A stretch of DNA of 16,168 bases from Treponema sp. (GCA_031266635.1 JAISAN010000211.1:1-16168), one strand, 5' to 3'. Positions 8,341 to 14,189 are shown, counted from the first letter of the stretch. Translations and numbers: made by a program. Notes: generated by a model not told the origin, from the sequence alone.

Positions 8341-8356
8341 ATGGCCAAAGGGCCAT
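8341..8356. promoter_or_regulatory. Short perfect palindrome before nnr
   Basis: ATGGCC-AAAG-GGCCAT forms a 6-bp stem with a 4-nt loop, 11 nt upstream of the nnr start and 25 nt after the lipoprotein stop. It could be a weak attenuator or operator. There is no T-tract for a classical terminator. Confidence 0.3.
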
Positions 8357-8381
8357 GTATAATTGAAGAAGTGACGGAAAT

Positions 8382-9593
8382 TCATGATTCACCCAAAAAT
8401 TTATCCGTCCGCCACCAAACCAGTTTCGCCTGCCAGTTATCTACCAGCAGGGCGGAAAGGAGACCCTCTGAGGAAAGATTAAAAACATTAAACTGAAGTT
8501 CATCGTTATTCACCCGGATAAAACTCCGGCGCTGTTCACCGTTGGCCGCCGCGTTGGTATTCATAAACAAAAGGGAATACCCCTCTTCCACGGGAAAATA
8601 CAAAAAAACCCCGCCGTTTTTGGTGACCCCCAGCATGGAATAAAGCATCCGGATATTCTCCGAATGTCCGTTTTCGCTATAAGCGGATTCAAAAAACGGC
8701 AGTTTCAGACTTCCCGTATAGACGCCGTCTTCCACGTTCATAATCCAGAGAAAAGAACTGTCCGGCTCATTCCCCGTCCGGGTATTGGTGGATACATCAA
8801 AGGTATCCCGGTAATAATCAACCTTGAGGAAAAGCCGCCGGGAATCCGGGGAAGCCATGATGGCGTCCACCGAAGCGGAAACCGGCGGCCAGTCCGGCGG
8901 GACGGGAATGGCGGTGTTTTTCAACTGGATTAGGTGGACCAGCGCGCCCGATGAATCGTACCAGTAAATATTCCAGCCCGTGGGCAGGCGGCACACCACC
9001 GCCAATTCATCCCTGGCCGAAGTGTAGAGGCCGCTAATCCGGGGAAAGGGACTGCCGCCGATTCCCTCCTGCCCCAGGTATTCGATAAAACGGCCGTCCG
9101 CGTCAAAGTGGAGGATAATGCTGTCCAGCAGGGACTTGCTTTCCGCATCCACACTGTGCCGGTCGTAGGGCAAATTGTCTTCCACAAAAATATGCTTCCG
9201 GGAATCCACGGTAATTTTTCCCGGTTTCCGCAGGGGATACGAAAACGCCCAGCGGGTTACGGTAGCGCCGCCTTCCACATTGGTTCGCAGACTTAAAGGG
9301 GGGGGATTGGTTTCTTCATTATAAATCATAAAAAGGAGATCGCCGTAGGAATTATACCGGACAACTTTTCCGCCGTTTCCGTCGGCAATATAAAACAGTC
9401 CATCCTGCATGGCAAAATCAGTCTGACCAATGCTGTTGTCTCCCTCCAAATTATAGAGGGCAATCTGATCCTCCATCTGCCCGATGTCCAGGGTAAACAG
9501 ATCCTCCCGGCCAATGGAACTTATTCCCCCCTGAAAACAACCGTTAAGCAGCAGGACAAAAAAGCCGCAAAAGACAACAAAGAACTTCGTCAT
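8382..9593 (-). CDS. Lipoprotein resembling the spirochaete LIC_12708 family
   Basis: This is a 403-aa exported lipoprotein. The signal peptide MTKFFVVFCGFFVLLLNGC places the lipidated cysteine at residue 19, a good lipobox (L-N-G-C). The mature part contains repeated beta-strand units of propeller type: ALYNLEGDN, DFAMQDGLFYIADGNGGKVVRYNSYGDLL, ILHFDADGRFIEYLG and IYWYDSSGALVHLI. Such units suggest a sensor or binding role in the periplasm or at the outer surface. From memory of the family this resembles the Leptospira/Treponema LIC_12708 group, of unknown function. I chose the ATG at 9593 for its signal peptide; the frame stays open to 9728. A weak AAGG ribosome site lies 8 nt upstream, and it probably heads the minus-strand run through nnr. 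Confidence 0.8.
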   Translation of the reverse strand: MTKFFVVFCGFFVLLLNGCFQGGISSIGREDLFTLDIGQMEDQIALYNLEGDNSIGQTDFAMQDGLFYIADGNGGKVVRYNSYGDLLFMIYNEETNPPPLSLRTNVEGGATVTRWAFSYPLRKPGKITVDSRKHIFVEDNLPYDRHSVDAESKSLLDSIILHFDADGRFIEYLGQEGIGGSPFPRISGLYTSARDELAVVCRLPTGWNIYWYDSSGALVHLIQLKNTAIPVPPDWPPVSASVDAIMASPDSRRLFLKVDYYRDTFDVSTNTRTGNEPDSSFLWIMNVEDGVYTGSLKLPFFESAYSENGHSENIRMLYSMLGVTKNGGVFLYFPVEEGYSLLFMNTNAAANGEQRRSFIRVNNDELQFNVFNLSSEGLLSALLVDNWQAKLVWWRTDKFLGES

Positions 9594-9600
9594 ATAAAAA

Positions 9601-9629
9601 ACCTTAGACTGCCCACCGGCCCTTGTCAA
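9601..9629 (-). promoter_or_regulatory. Possible promoter of the LIC_12708-like lipoprotein gene
   Basis: A perfect TTGACA (9629-9624, minus strand) is followed after 17 bp by TAAGGT (9606-9601), a poor -10 with 3 of 6 matches. If used, transcription would start within a base or two of the ATG. The same TAAGG could instead serve as a ribosome site. Confidence 0.35.
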
Positions 9630-9644
9630 CCAAGGGAGAAAGAC

Positions 9645-9664
9645 AGGCCCCATTGGGGGGGCCT
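9645..9664 (-). terminator. Possible weak terminator after the XRE gene
   Basis: AGGCCCC (9645-9651) pairs perfectly with GGGGCCT (9658-9664) around a 6-nt loop. It overlaps the XRE gene stop codon and is followed on the minus strand by GTCTTTCT. The U-tract is poor, so termination is uncertain. Confidence 0.35.
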
Positions 9665-10110
9665 TATGTGTTATCCAGGCCCTTGTTATTCTTTCCCCGA
9701 TTCTTTGACCCCTCTTTTCCCCTGGCATATTTATCAGACTTACCGGACCTGCCGGATTTACCGGACGGGGCCTTTTTGAGCCTTATTTCAATAATTTCTT
9801 CCATTGCCACAATAACCAGGGGATATTCCGCTTCTTTTATGAGCGCCATGAGATATTCAATCCTTTGCCGCTCGGGGTTCCGGTAGAACAGCGGTTTGGC
9901 TTCCGGGTCTATACCATAGGCCAGCCAGTTCAGAGAGATTTCCAGAATCTCACAGGCTCTAACGGCCAAGTCGAAATCAAGATACTGACTCCCGTTGATG
10001 ATCTTTGAAACAGCGGTCCGGGTAATATTGAGTTCCCTGGCAAAATCTGACTGTTTAAGGTTTCTAAGCTTTAGAGCCGCGGCCAGCCGTTCACCATAAT
10101 TCTGCTTCAT
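9664..10110 (-). CDS. XRE-family HTH transcriptional repressor
   Basis: This 148-aa protein has an N-terminal helix-turn-helix of the Cro/C1 type: RNLKQSDFARELNITRTAV followed by SKIINGSQ, at roughly residues 16-42. A phage-repressor-like helical segment follows (LDFDLAVRACEILEISLNWLAYG). The C-terminal 35 residues are a basic, low-complexity Gly/Ser/Lys tail (SGKSGRSGKSDK...NRGKNNKG), unusual for this family and encoded by short repeated DNA. I chose the ATG at 10110; it has GAGG only 2 nt upstream, which is close, but the 12 residues added by the ATG at 10146 look non-coding. It is divergent from the small-gene operon and probably regulates it and itself through the palindromes at 10186-10219. 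Confidence 0.85.
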   Translation of the reverse strand: MKQNYGERLAAALKLRNLKQSDFARELNITRTAVSKIINGSQYLDFDLAVRACEILEISLNWLAYGIDPEAKPLFYRNPERQRIEYLMALIKEAEYPLVIVAMEEIIEIRLKKAPSGKSGRSGKSDKYARGKEGSKNRGKNNKGLDNT

Positions 10111-10176
10111 ATCCTCTACTATTGCATATTTATAAAGAAAAAACATCGAATTTACGGCTAATTGCCTGCCGCTTAC

Positions 10177-10206
10177 TTGACATATTTCTAATTTAGAACA
10201 TAAAAT
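10177..10206 (+). promoter_or_regulatory. Promoter of the small-protein/TPR operon
   Basis: TTGACA (10177-10182, perfect) is followed after 18 bp by TAAAAT (10201-10206, 5 of 6). Transcription would begin near 10213, about 20 nt before the first ATG at 10235, which has AGGAA at 10224-10228. A palindrome fills most of the spacer. Confidence 0.65.
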
Positions 10207-10219
10207 ATCTAAAACAGAA
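10186..10219. promoter_or_regulatory. Paired operator-like palindromes between XRE gene and operon
   Basis: TTCTAA-T-TTAGAA (10186-10198) is a perfect 13-bp palindrome between the -35 and -10 boxes. A related imperfect site, TCTaaaacAGA (10208-10218), follows exactly 21 bp downstream, overlapping the predicted transcription start. The sites share TCTAA....AGAAC as a direct repeat. Two helical turns between half-palindromes is what cooperative dimer binding of an XRE repressor would need. Confidence 0.6.
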
Positions 10220-10234
10220 CACCAGGAAATATCT

Positions 10235-10423
10235 ATGGAAACAGGAGACCTTAACCGTTACGCACCCCTGAAAACGGCCTTAAAGAAGGCGGGTTATAAA
10301 GTGGACGAAGTTGAAAAACAGGGCAAAAGAACCGTAATAGCCGTATCCGAATACGAAAAAAAGGATAAAAGCCCGGTTTGCCCCATTTTCAAGGCAACAA
10401 AGGAGAGGGATTTCAATGGCTGA
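10235..10423 (+). CDS. Small protein (62 aa), unknown function
   Basis: First gene of the operon facing the XRE regulator. The ATG has AGGAA 6 nt upstream and a strong promoter 30 nt before. The 62-aa product is charged and Lys-rich, with a helix-strand-like N-terminal half (LKTALKKAGYKVDEVEKQGKRTVIAVSEYEKK) and one cysteine near residue 49. No signal peptide or membrane segment is seen. I do not recognise the family. The stop TGA overlaps the next small ORF by 8 nt, with the ribosome site GGAGAGGG of that ORF inside its last codons, which argues that both are translated. Confidence 0.65.
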   Translation: METGDLNRYAPLKTALKKAGYKVDEVEKQGKRTVIAVSEYEKKDKSPVCPIFKATKERDFNG

Positions 10424-10523
10424 TTTTACCCTAAAATGCGGCTATTACGGCCGGTATGTTAAATGCAAAAGAAACCTGAAATATTCGGGTTATTTTGGTG
10501 CTGCCATCTCTTTGGCGGCGTAA
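10416..10523 (+). CDS. Very small protein (35 aa) overlapping the preceding gene
   Basis: ATG at 10416 follows GGAGAGGG (10402-10409) by 6 nt and overlaps the end of the 62-aa gene by 8 nt, a typical translational coupling arrangement. The product begins MADFTLKCGYYGRYVKCKRN and ends YSGYFGAAISLAA. It holds two cysteines (C8, C17) and many tyrosines and glycines, with a mildly hydrophobic end. The next gene starts 25 nt later with a strong AGGAGGAG site. No family is recognised. Length alone makes this uncertain, but the ribosome site and tight packing support it. Confidence 0.5.
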   Translation: MADFTLKCGYYGRYVKCKRNLKYSGYFGAAISLAA

Positions 10524-10547
10524 TAAACATAGGAGGAGTTGAAAATT

Positions 10548-11480
10548 ATGGCAGAGAAGAATGTTAACCCTACTGACGCAGAATCCTATCACGAGCGCGG
10601 CGAAGAGTTTCTCAAAAAAAGAGAATGGGATAAGGCTATTGCGGATTTTGACGAGGAAATCCGTCTCGATCCGGAAGCAGGAAGCGGCTATTTCACCCGT
10701 GGGCTTTGTTATGACGATAAAGGCGACTATGATAAAGCGATCGCGGATTTCAATGAGGCAATACGCCTTAGCCCGGATAACTCCACTAGGTATGAGACCC
10801 GCGGCGCGACATATCTGAAAAAAGGCGGGTATGATAAAGCGATCGCGGATTTCAATGAAGCAATACGCAAAAACCCAAATAACGCTTCTGCTCATGTATT
10901 CCGTGGTATTACCTATGCATCCAAAGGCGACTTTGACGCCGCTAATACGGATTGGGAGACGGTATTAAAGATGGACATGGAGGATTCCACGCCAAAGAAT
11001 ACAGCGAAGGAAATGATTGCCATCACTCAAAAGCGGCGGGCCAATTGGAGCGGGCAACTAAATGTTGCCCCCAATCTGCTCTCCATGGCGCTGCTCCAGA
11101 TGTGCAAAAAGCAATTGACAAAAGATTTTATTTTTATGGCTGTCGGGGCGGCGCTTGGCGCTATCATCGGAACCCTTATTGGGAATGGTGTATTGGCTTT
11201 CTTTTTTGCAGGTTTCTTGGGCACATTAAAAAACGCCATTGGCAGGTTCTGGGTTAATTTCAAAGAAGGGACATCTGAAGGTGGATCAAAAATCGGATCG
11301 CTCATTCTTAATCTGGCGCTTGCCATACTTATTGCACCGGTATGGTTTGTTTTCAAACTTGTCAAAAGGATTAAAGCCTTTTTCTGGATGCACTCTATTG
11401 AAAAAACGCTCGCTAAAAAAATTGTTCCGTCCGCATTTTCGGATGTTGAATGCCTCGTAGATTACATGGAAGATATATAG
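10548..11480 (+). CDS. TPR protein with C-terminal glycine-rich membrane region
   Basis: This 310-aa protein has four TPR units at about 10-43, 44-77, 78-111 and 112-145, with the canonical AxxDFNEAIRxxPxN pattern. A hydrophobic C-terminal half follows: segment 193-226 (FMAVGAALGAIIGTLIGNG, a glycine-zipper-like helix) and segment 249-271 (SLILNLALAILIAPVWFVF), then a basic amphipathic tail. No N-terminal signal is present, so the TPRs probably face the cytoplasm from the inner membrane. The ATG at 10548 has AGGAGGAG (10531-10538) 9 nt upstream; a TTG at 10539 is too close to that site. Repeats 2 and 3 share 38 of 39 nt over 10728-10766 and 10830-10868, a recent 102-bp internal duplication. 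Confidence 0.82.
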   Translation: MAEKNVNPTDAESYHERGEEFLKKREWDKAIADFDEEIRLDPEAGSGYFTRGLCYDDKGDYDKAIADFNEAIRLSPDNSTRYETRGATYLKKGGYDKAIADFNEAIRKNPNNASAHVFRGITYASKGDFDAANTDWETVLKMDMEDSTPKNTAKEMIAITQKRRANWSGQLNVAPNLLSMALLQMCKKQLTKDFIFMAVGAALGAIIGTLIGNGVLAFFFAGFLGTLKNAIGRFWVNFKEGTSEGGSKIGSLILNLALAILIAPVWFVFKLVKRIKAFFWMHSIEKTLAKKIVPSAFSDVECLVDYMEDI

Positions 11481-11496
11481 TGCGTAACGGCGGGTC

Positions 11497-11565
11497 ATGA
11501 ATTTCCATGTAGAAGAAAGCAGTATCCGTAGGATGCTTGATTACTATCTTTTACAAAGGAGGTAA
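11497..11565 (+). CDS. Possible 22-aa leader peptide
   Basis: An ATG at 11497 opens a 22-codon frame (MNFHVEESSIRRMLDYYLLQ...) whose stop TAA lies inside the ribosome-binding region of the Cys-rich gene, 5 nt before that ATG. Such an arrangement can couple translation. Its own ribosome site (GGCGGG) is poor, so it may be chance. Confidence 0.25.
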   Translation: MNFHVEESSIRRMLDYYLLQRR

Positions 11566-11570
11566 ACGCT

Positions 11571-11756
11571 ATGGACAGACCAAAAAGCGTTCCGGGAATG
11601 TGTCCTTTTTATGACCATCCTTCAAGCAGATGCTATCTGACAGAAGGCTACCAGGATGGGAGTACCAGGGATTACCACTGCAAGTCAGAGCAAAACTGCA
11701 AAACCTGTGGCAACTACGAAGCGTGGAAGAGTGGCAGGAACTACACGAGCAAGTAG
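11571..11756 (+). CDS. Cys-rich small protein (61 aa), possible metal-binding knuckle
   Basis: A very good ribosome site (AAAGGAGGT, with AGGAGGT ending 8 nt before the ATG) marks this as translated. The product holds five cysteines at 11, 21, 37, 43 and 46 plus H16 and H36, arranged CPFYDH...CYL...HC.....CKTC. This pattern could bind zinc or an iron-sulfur cluster. There is no signal peptide. I do not recognise the family. It lies 90 nt after the TPR-membrane gene on the same strand and may belong to the same transcript. Its stop codon is followed at once by the dispersed repeat that begins at 11757. Confidence 0.65.
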   Translation: MDRPKSVPGMCPFYDHPSSRCYLTEGYQDGSTRDYHCKSEQNCKTCGNYEAWKSGRNYTSK

Positions 11757-12178
11757 TAACGTACTGGCTGTTTACGACGTTTTGCCAGCCCGAACAAGGG
11801 CTTTGTGTAACAAAGACTAGGGCTGGCAAAATGTGGCGGAGGTTTTGCGTGAGAATGGAGCGCAGCGGAACGACCTGGCAAAACCGCAGCCCGAACCGCC
11901 TACTGGCCCGGTAAGGCCTGCAGGACAAAAAGCGTAAACAGCAGGGCAACGTCATTTAACTTTTTCAGCGTTAAAATTCCCCTTAAAGCAGCAGGCTTTG
12001 AAGAAAAAATTCACCACGAAGTCAAAAAAGTCAAAGAAGAAAGAGAAAACGAGGCTTTGTACCGGAACATATTCGCCTTATTTGACTTTGCGGTTAAAAA
12101 TTCTTCCAAAACTTGGTAGTTTCCCGGGACATGAAAGTTAAATGACGTTGCCCTGCGCAAACAGTCCTGCAAAGGCGC
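11757..12178 (+). repeat. Dispersed palindromic repeat, copy A, split by a MITE
   Basis: This fills the gap before the toxin-antitoxin genes together with the MITE. The first 74 nt (11757-11830) match the reverse complement of 12935-13008 at about 60 positions. Near-terminal inverted repeats are CTGTTTACG (11768-11776) and CGTAAACAG (11934-11942). Internal hairpins include GCCAGCCC (11784-11791) pairing GGGCTGGC (11819-11826), and CTTTG/CAAAG inside it. The middle carries GAATGGAGCGCAGCGGAAC (11853-11871), the core also found in the 14.3-kb and 16.1-kb repeats. After the MITE, the sequence continues AAACAGTCCTG, as in copy B. No convincing gene lies here. Confidence 0.75.
11943..12155. mobile_element. 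213-bp MITE with 22-bp perfect inverted ends and 9-bp target duplication
   Basis: The ends begin CAGGGCAACGTCATTTAAC (11943-11961) and their exact reverse complement lies at 12137-12155; pairing is perfect for 22 bp (11943-11964 with 12134-12155). Flanks are CGTAAACAG (11934-11942) and CGCAAACAG (12156-12164), a 9-bp target duplication with one mismatch. Removing the insert and one flank restores the repeat seen at 12873-13008, showing an insertion. The interior is AT-rich and holds an unbroken but start-less frame to a TAG at 12117-12119, perhaps a remnant of a transposase end. A 9-bp duplication suits several IS families, so the mobilising family cannot be named. Confidence 0.8.
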
Positions 12179-12224
12179 AAAATCGTCAAATATGATAAAA
12201 TAATCGAAAATTTATGAAATTTGC

Positions 12225-12253
12225 TTGACAAAATATCCTTTTTTTGATAATAT
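12225..12253 (+). promoter_or_regulatory. Promoter of the toxin-antitoxin pair
   Basis: TTGACA (12225-12230, perfect) is followed by TAATAT at 12248-12253 (17-bp spacer) or GATAAT at 12246-12251 (15-bp spacer). Directly upstream, AAATTT-ATG-AAATTT (12208-12222) is an AT-rich imperfect palindrome that could be an UP element or an autoregulatory site. Confidence 0.6.
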
Positions 12254-12281
12254 AAAGATATAGAATTTTTTGGAGGATTAT

Positions 12282-12536
12282 ATGCCGGTTATAAGAAAAA
12301 GCGCGGATTTGAGAAACGCATACGGTGAAATTTCTGAATTTTGCCATAAATACCGGGAGCCCGTATTTATTACAAGAAACGGGGAGGGGGACCTTGCGGT
12401 GATGAGTATAGAAACATATGAGGATTTAATTGGAAAAAAAAAGTTATATAATTTATTGGAAGAGGGAATAAATGATATAAAGAATGGAAATATACTAACG
12501 GAAGAAGAAATGGACAAAGAAATGGACATGATGTAA
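12282..12536 (+). CDS. Phd/YefM-family antitoxin
   Basis: This 84-aa antitoxin has the Phd/YefM N-terminal DNA-binding fold: the RKSADLRNAYGEISEFCHKYREPVFITRNGEGDLAVMSIETYEDL pattern matches the family, including PVFITRNG and AVMSIETYE. The acidic C-terminus (LTEEEMDKEMDMM) would wrap the toxin. GGAGG at 12272-12276 lies 5 nt before the ATG at 12282; a TTG at 12270 would overlap that site. The toxin follows after only 3 nt. Such antitoxins usually repress their own promoter, and toxin binding strengthens it. Base composition is far more AT-rich than the flanking core genes, consistent with transfer. Confidence 0.88.
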   Translation: MPVIRKSADLRNAYGEISEFCHKYREPVFITRNGEGDLAVMSIETYEDLIGKKKLYNLLEEGINDIKNGNILTEEEMDKEMDMM

Positions 12537-12539
12537 AAA

Positions 12540-12866
12540 ATGTATAAACTAATTTTTGCAAAGAACTTTAAAAATGATGTAAAACAGTCTGTAAATTACA
12601 TAAAACATATATTACAGGCACCAGTTGCGGCAGAAAGATTAAAGACAGAAATTAGAAGGACATATAAGGTCATAAAAAATACGCCATTTATTTATCCTGT
12701 AGTACCAAATGATTATTTAGCATCAATGGGATTTAGATTTACGATGGTGAAAAAGTATATGTTATTTTATATTGTTGAAGAAAATCAAATAAAGATAATA
12801 CGTTTTCTCTATGGGCATAGAGATTGGATAAACATATTAAATAATACAAATATAATAGAAGATTAG
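12540..12866 (+). CDS. RelE/ParE-superfamily toxin
   Basis: This 108-aa toxin has the RelE/ParE fold order: YKLIFAKNFKNDV strand-helix start, AAERLKTEIRRTYKVIKNTPF helices, VPNDYLASMGFRFTMVKKYMLFYIV strands, and IKIIRFLYGHRDWINIL at the end. The RFLYGHRDW closing motif is typical of YoeB/RelE- and ParE-like members paired with Phd-type antitoxins. Whether it cuts ribosome-bound mRNA or targets gyrase cannot be told here. It begins 3 nt after the antitoxin stop, so it is the second gene of a two-gene operon. The coding sequence is very AT-rich. It ends 6 nt before repeat copy B. Confidence 0.87.
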   Translation: MYKLIFAKNFKNDVKQSVNYIKHILQAPVAAERLKTEIRRTYKVIKNTPFIYPVVPNDYLASMGFRFTMVKKYMLFYIVEENQIKIIRFLYGHRDWINILNNTNIIED

Positions 12867-12872
12867 TGAAAA

Positions 12873-13008
12873 GCGCCACTGCACATAACAGGACTGTTTA
12901 CGCTTCGCCGCCTGTTGGGCGGCTCGGGCTCCAGTTTGCCGACCCTGGTCTTTGCCGTGCAAAGCCCTTATCCGGGCCGCCAAAACGTCATAAACAGCCA
13001 GAACGTTA
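12873..13008 (-). repeat. Dispersed palindromic repeat, copy B (inverted relative to copy A)
   Basis: This is the undisrupted counterpart of copy A on the other strand. Near-terminal inverted repeats are CTGTTTACG (12894-12902) and CATAAACAG (12989-12997), with an outer ATAAC/GTTAT pair. Internal hairpins are GCCGCC-TGTTG-GGCGGC (12907-12923) and CTTTGC-CGT-GCAAAG. It lacks the GAATGGAGCG core that copy A has. The open frames crossing it have no ribosome sites. Between it and the nuclease stop (13009-13072) I see nothing recognisable. Confidence 0.7.
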
Positions 13009-13072
13009 TGCTCAATGCCATAAAGTTAGGATACCTCAGTATTCGGGTACTTCTGGAATATGCCCCGCCCCC

Positions 13073-14143
13073 CTATGGCGATACTGTTGATTTTTTGATT
13101 ATATTAACACACCAGCCTAAATCCGCAATGCTGTTTATGGTGGCTTCAATCTTACCTATGCCATGATGCCCAATGTTTGACACGTCCCGGATCAATAGTT
13201 TTTCTTGTTCCGTTAAATCGCTTAGTTCAGTATTTATCCAAATTTTTATACAGCGTTTTTGCCCCTGGACCTGACAAAAATTTTTATTGTTTACTTTTGA
13301 AATCAATCCAATATACAATTTTGTCGGGTTTTCCTCAAATTTGATGCCTTCGCTGACAAGCAGAGCGATTAACTTTTTATAAATATCAAAACTTGTGTCC
13401 CATTTTCCATCGTTGAATTGACGCTCAATTGTCCAATTTTTTTGATCCGGCTTGGCATCGCTTACCGTAACATCGTTTTGATCAAATGCTATGTCTGTAT
13501 TAATTTGAATATTAAAATGCTGTAAGGCATCTTTGAGATCGTTATCGCCAAAGGTATATCCTATGGTTTCCTTCATTTTTTCCGTGATGATGTTTAAATA
13601 CTTTTTTGGCGGATCTTGAAACAAGGCTTCCAGCGTTTTTTTTACATTCGTTAAAACAAAAGTGTTTTGCGCATAATTTAAAAGCTCGTCTTTTGCGACA
13701 CTGTCTTTTCTTAGTTTGTTAATCAATTCTTCATCGACATTTTCATCAAGTTGAAAGTCAAAAAGCAATTTATCTTTATTTGCGCCATCCAATTTTGAAT
13801 AATAAATTCTATACAATACGCCGTTTGTAATGATTAAAAAAGGAACCTGTGTGCTTAAACAATAGCTCATTTTTTCATTTATCATTTTTACGTCATTTAA
13901 TTGGTTGTTTAAGGGCTTGGCCTCTATAAGTATTTTTGGTGAACCGCCGATATAAAACGAATAATCAGGACGTTTGCCGGAAGAATCGCTCTCTTCAGGA
14001 ATAACTTCATCAGGATTGGAGAAGTCCCATCCTAATGATTCAAAAAATGGACGAATTAAATAGTCTTTTGTTTGCGCTTCGTTAATGTCTTTATCCTTTA
14101 GCTTGCTGATGGTTTTAATTAATTTTTCAAGACTGTTTACCAC
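13073..14143 (-). CDS. Solitary nuclease: type I restriction HsdR N-terminal domain plus DUF5655
   Basis: This 356-aa protein has an N-terminal PD-(D/E)XK domain of the HsdR_N type: INEAQTKDYLIRPFFESLGWD, then RPDYSF with D60, then ILIEAK with E74 and K76, followed by TQVPFLIITNG. These are the expected metal-binding and catalytic residues. The C-terminal part (about 250-351, ending LLIRDVSNIGHHGIGKIEATI) fits DUF5655. There is no helicase, methylase or specificity subunit nearby, so it is not a type I restriction system. Lone proteins of this design are common near mobile DNA, and a defence role is an inference. The start is GTG with AAAAGGAG 6 nt upstream. The gene is AT-rich. Confidence 0.82.
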   Translation of the reverse strand: MVNSLEKLIKTISKLKDKDINEAQTKDYLIRPFFESLGWDFSNPDEVIPEESDSSGKRPDYSFYIGGSPKILIEAKPLNNQLNDVKMINEKMSYCLSTQVPFLIITNGVLYRIYYSKLDGANKDKLLFDFQLDENVDEELINKLRKDSVAKDELLNYAQNTFVLTNVKKTLEALFQDPPKKYLNIITEKMKETIGYTFGDNDLKDALQHFNIQINTDIAFDQNDVTVSDAKPDQKNWTIERQFNDGKWDTSFDIYKKLIALLVSEGIKFEENPTKLYIGLISKVNNKNFCQVQGQKRCIKIWINTELSDLTEQEKLLIRDVSNIGHHGIGKIEATINSIADLGWCVNIIKKSTVSP

Positions 14144-14160
14144 GGATAACTCCTTTTCGT

Positions 14161-14189
14161 ATTATTTCCTTTTTTTTAAGAAATGTCAA
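14161..14189 (-). promoter_or_regulatory. Strong promoter of the HsdR_N-DUF5655 gene
   Basis: On the minus strand TTGACA (14189-14184, perfect) and AATAAT (14166-14161, 5 of 6) are separated by 17 bp containing an A-rich run. Transcription would start near 14154, just upstream of the AAGGAG ribosome site and the GTG at 14143, giving a leader of about 11 nt. Confidence 0.65.

Noticed and set aside
11569..11955. Minus-strand 128-codon frame across the Cys-rich gene and repeat A
   Set aside because: It resembles a frame across repeat B only because the DNA repeats are related; there is no ribosome site or domain.
11757..12178. Copy A as a genuine integron attC site
   Set aside because: It lacks a right-hand GTT core box, the element is inverted relative to copy B, and no integrase is in the window. 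Kept only as a test for copy B.
12866..13166. Plus-strand frames running through repeat B and the nuclease 3' end
   Set aside because: They translate the palindromic repeat; no start signal, and they overlap a well supported minus-strand gene.
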